Shown: in pieces, positions 59,594 to 61,131 of the stretch | Layout of the letters: each line of letters begins with the position of its first letter | Numbering within the stretch: position 1 is the stretch's first letter | Assembly (NCBI RefSeq): GCF_022669155.1 | Contig: NZ_JALBVB010000041.1 | Coordinates: 84,477-145,607 of the forward strand | Direction: 5' to 3' | DNA length: 61,131 nt | Origin: Kineococcus sp. TRM81007 | GTDB lineage: Bacteria > Actinomycetota > Actinomycetes > Actinomycetales > Kineococcaceae | Notes under the pieces: model-generated | Told to the model about the DNA's origin: nothing | Databases searched by the model: none | What the model saw: the letters and a program-made list of their open reading frames with translations, nothing else | Program-made: the position numbers and the translations under genes

Positions 59594-60229
59594 GTGACGA
59601 CTGACGGCGTGACCGGCGTGGTGCCGGCGGGGGACCGGCGTCCCGGCGGGGCGCTCGCCCACGTGCGGGCCGCCACCTCGCGGGCGCACGAGGAGCTGGA
59701 CGGCTCCCTGGACGTGCTGCACCGGCCCTGGGACGTGGACCTGCACCGGCGCTGGCTGGAGCTGACCCTCGGGCTGCTGGACCCCCTGGAGGCGTCCCTG
59801 GCGCGCTGGGCGCGGACGGACCCCGCGGCCCTGGACGTCGCCGCGCGGGCGCGCGCCGGGCTGGCGCGCGGGGACCTGCGCGCCCTCGGCGCCGACGAGG
59901 CGGCCGTGAGCGCCGTACCGCTGTGCCCGGACGTGCCCGGCGCCGCGGACCGGGCACAGGCCCTGGGCCTGTGCTACGTGCTGGACGGCTCCACGCTCGG
60001 CGGCACGCTCATCCACCGCACCGCGGTCGCCGCGGGCGTGCCGGAGCGGGCCTGCACCTCCCTCGTGGGCCGTCCGGGCGCCGGGCGGCGCTGGCGCGAG
60101 ACCGCCGCGGCCGTCGACGCCCTGGGCGCGCCGGGGGACGCGGCCGTGGAGGAGATGACCGCCACCGCCCTCGCCGCGTTCGCCGCCTACCGGCGCTGGT
60201 TGGCGCCGCTGGCCCGGGCGAGCGCGTGA
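59594..60229 (+). CDS. bphO: Biliverdin-producing heme oxygenase (BphO-like)
   Basis: A 211-residue heme oxygenase-like protein. The heme-ligand histidine is His32 in RAATSRAHEELDG, and LCYVLDGSTLGGTLIHR matches the distal helix of bacterial BphO proteins. It opens heme to biliverdin, the chromophore of the phytochrome encoded next. Its stop overlaps the phytochrome start as GTGA, which ties the two functions together. Start at GTG 59594. Confidence 0.9.
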   Translation: MTTDGVTGVVPAGDRRPGGALAHVRAATSRAHEELDGSLDVLHRPWDVDLHRRWLELTLGLLDPLEASLARWARTDPAALDVAARARAGLARGDLRALGADEAAVSAVPLCPDVPGAADRAQALGLCYVLDGSTLGGTLIHRTAVAAGVPERACTSLVGRPGAGRRWRETAAAVDALGAPGDAAVEEMTATALAAFAAYRRWLAPLARASA

Positions 60230-61131
60230 GCCGCCGCCAGCGGTCCGCCGGCCCGGTGGGTGCCGGTCCCCCGTCGCCGGAGGTGCCGGTCGAGGCGGGC
60301 ACCGAGGCGCCCGCCTACGTGCCCGCGTACGGCCCGGTGGACCTGACGAACTGCGACACCGAGCCCATCCACGTGCCGGGCGCCGTGCAGCCGCACGGGT
60401 TCCTGCTGGCGGTGGACCGCGGCACCCACGAGGTGGTCGTCGCCTCCGCCAGCACCGCGCGGCTGCTGGGGCGCGAGCCGGGCGAGCTGCTCGGCCGGCC
60501 GCTGCGCGAGGTGCTCGGGGAGCGCCTGGCCGCGGAGGTGCTCGCCCGCGACGCCGCCGACCAGGTCACCGAACCGCTGCACACGGTGCTGGACCTGGCC
60601 ACCGGCCCGGGCGCGGACGTCGACGTGGTGCTGCACGTGTCCGGCGAGCGGCTCGTGGTGGAGGTGGAGCCGGCCGGTTCCTCGCCGGCGTTCTCGCCGG
60701 TCTCGTACCGCTCGGCGCGCGCGGCCGTGGGGCGGCTGACGGAGACGGGCTCGACCGGCGCGCTCGCGCAGCAGCTGGCGCACGAGGTGCGCACCCTGAC
60801 CGGTTTCGACCGCGTCATGGTCTACCGCTTCGACGCCCAGTGGAACGGCGAGGTCGTCGCCGAGGACCGCCGCGACGACCTCAACGCCTTCCGCGGCCTG
60901 CACTACCCCGCCTCCGACATCCCCGCCCAGGCCCGCCGCCTCTACACCGTGAACTGGACCCGGCTGATCGCCGACGTCGACTACGCGCCCGCACCCCTGC
61001 ACCCCCTGCTGGACCCGGGCACCGGCGCCCCGCTGGACCTGTCGCACTCGGTGCTGCGCAGCGTCTCGCCCATCCACGTCGAGTACCTGAAGAACATGGG
61101 CGTGACCGCCTCCATGTCCGTCTCCCTCGTC
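60226..61131 (+). CDS. bphP: Bacteriophytochrome, cut by the window end
   Basis: The first 302 codons of a bacteriophytochrome, still open at the right edge. Cys43 in LTNCDTEPIHVPG is the biliverdin-binding cysteine, followed by VQPHGFLLAV and a PAS domain (about 55-150). The GAF domain starts at about 165 and has YPASDIPAQARRLY and SVSPIHVEYLKNMGV around the chromophore. It should sense red/far-red light; the PHY and output modules (usually histidine kinase or GGDEF/EAL) lie beyond the window. The GTG start overlaps the heme oxygenase gene. The N-terminal 30 residues before the cysteine are longer than usual. Confidence 0.95.
   Translation, partial: MSRRQRSAGPVGAGPPSPEVPVEAGTEAPAYVPAYGPVDLTNCDTEPIHVPGAVQPHGFLLAVDRGTHEVVVASASTARLLGREPGELLGRPLREVLGERLAAEVLARDAADQVTEPLHTVLDLATGPGADVDVVLHVSGERLVVEVEPAGSSPAFSPVSYRSARAAVGRLTETGSTGALAQQLAHEVRTLTGFDRVMVYRFDAQWNGEVVAEDRRDDLNAFRGLHYPASDIPAQARRLYTVNWTRLIADVDYAPAPLHPLLDPGTGAPLDLSHSVLRSVSPIHVEYLKNMGVTASMSVSLV

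Overview
The window is a gene-dense, very high-GC stretch (third codon positions almost all G/C, many GTG starts, 4-bp GTGA stop/start overlaps, -10 elements of the TANNNT type placed 6-7 nt before leaderless starts). This and the gene families (carbohydrate ABC cassettes without their own ATPase, SigB/SigF-type sigma factor, ANTAR, F420-type LLM oxidoreductase, ROK regulator, HATPase anti-sigma proteins) point to an actinobacterium, most likely a Kineococcus-like member of the Kineosporiales. The genus is inferred from general character, not from a marker gene. I found no rRNA, tRNA, CRISPR, insertion sequence or prophage, and no gene-free stretch longer than 300 bp.

Layout. 1-3.9 kb: a LacI-type-controlled sugar ABC importer operon (binding protein, two permeases, YesL/DUF624 protein). 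4.0-6.1 kb: a membrane PAS-GGDEF-EAL protein. 6.2-7.6 kb: a SufS-like aminotransferase. 7.7-11.0 kb: a stress cassette of rsbQ, an RsbP-type phosphatase fused to an RsbW-like ATPase and headed by a perfect (His-Pro-Glu)21 repeat, and rsbV. 11.0-14.8 kb: a membrane GGDEF-EAL protein divergent from an orphan YtfQ-like sugar-binding lipoprotein.

14.9-25.6 kb is the most interesting region: an apparent exopolysaccharide locus resembling the fungal galactosaminogalactan (GAG) and bacterial Pel systems. It holds a coiled-coil protein, an Agd3/CE18-like deacetylase without a signal peptide, a PelF-like GT4 glycosyltransferase and a polytopic membrane protein, all joined by 4-bp overlaps; a divergent secreted Agd3/CE18-like protein with a Pro-rich repeat and FN3 domain plus a lipoprotein; and, convergent, a GH114 (Ega3-like) lipoprotein coupled to corA.

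25.7-34.5 kb: panD, a Ser/Thr dehydratase, phosphoketolase, a Tat-exported phosphoesterase, an RsbW-like ATPase, then a damaged patch (adhP lacking its Rossmann motif and two stunted PPOX-fold genes) around a DosR-like box. 34.6-36.9 kb: an EAL-DICT-LOV-GGDEF photoreceptor. 37-44.5 kb: lhgO, a frameshifted M14 carboxypeptidase, DUF1992, a hydrolase, an LLM oxidoreductase, and a ROK/MFS divergent pair. 44.6-51 kb: a second ABC sugar importer facing a GH2 glycosidase and an aldo/keto reductase. 51-58 kb: a GAF-PAS-GAF-GGDEF protein, an EEP phosphatase, a nucleotidyltransferase, a SigB/F-type sigma factor that overlaps tail-to-tail with an SDR gene, a CYP152-like peroxygenase and a frameshifted ANTAR gene. 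58-61 kb: a DUF2231-Rieske protein, a small protein, and a heme oxygenase coupled to a bacteriophytochrome cut by the window edge.

Together the window combines sugar scavenging, partner-switching stress control, light sensing (LOV and phytochrome), at least four c-di-GMP enzymes and a candidate cationic exopolysaccharide pathway. This would suit a surface-living, light- and desiccation-exposed bacterium, but that link is inference. Several frameshifts and internal deletions between 31.7 and 39.7 kb and at 58 kb are either real decay or assembly faults.
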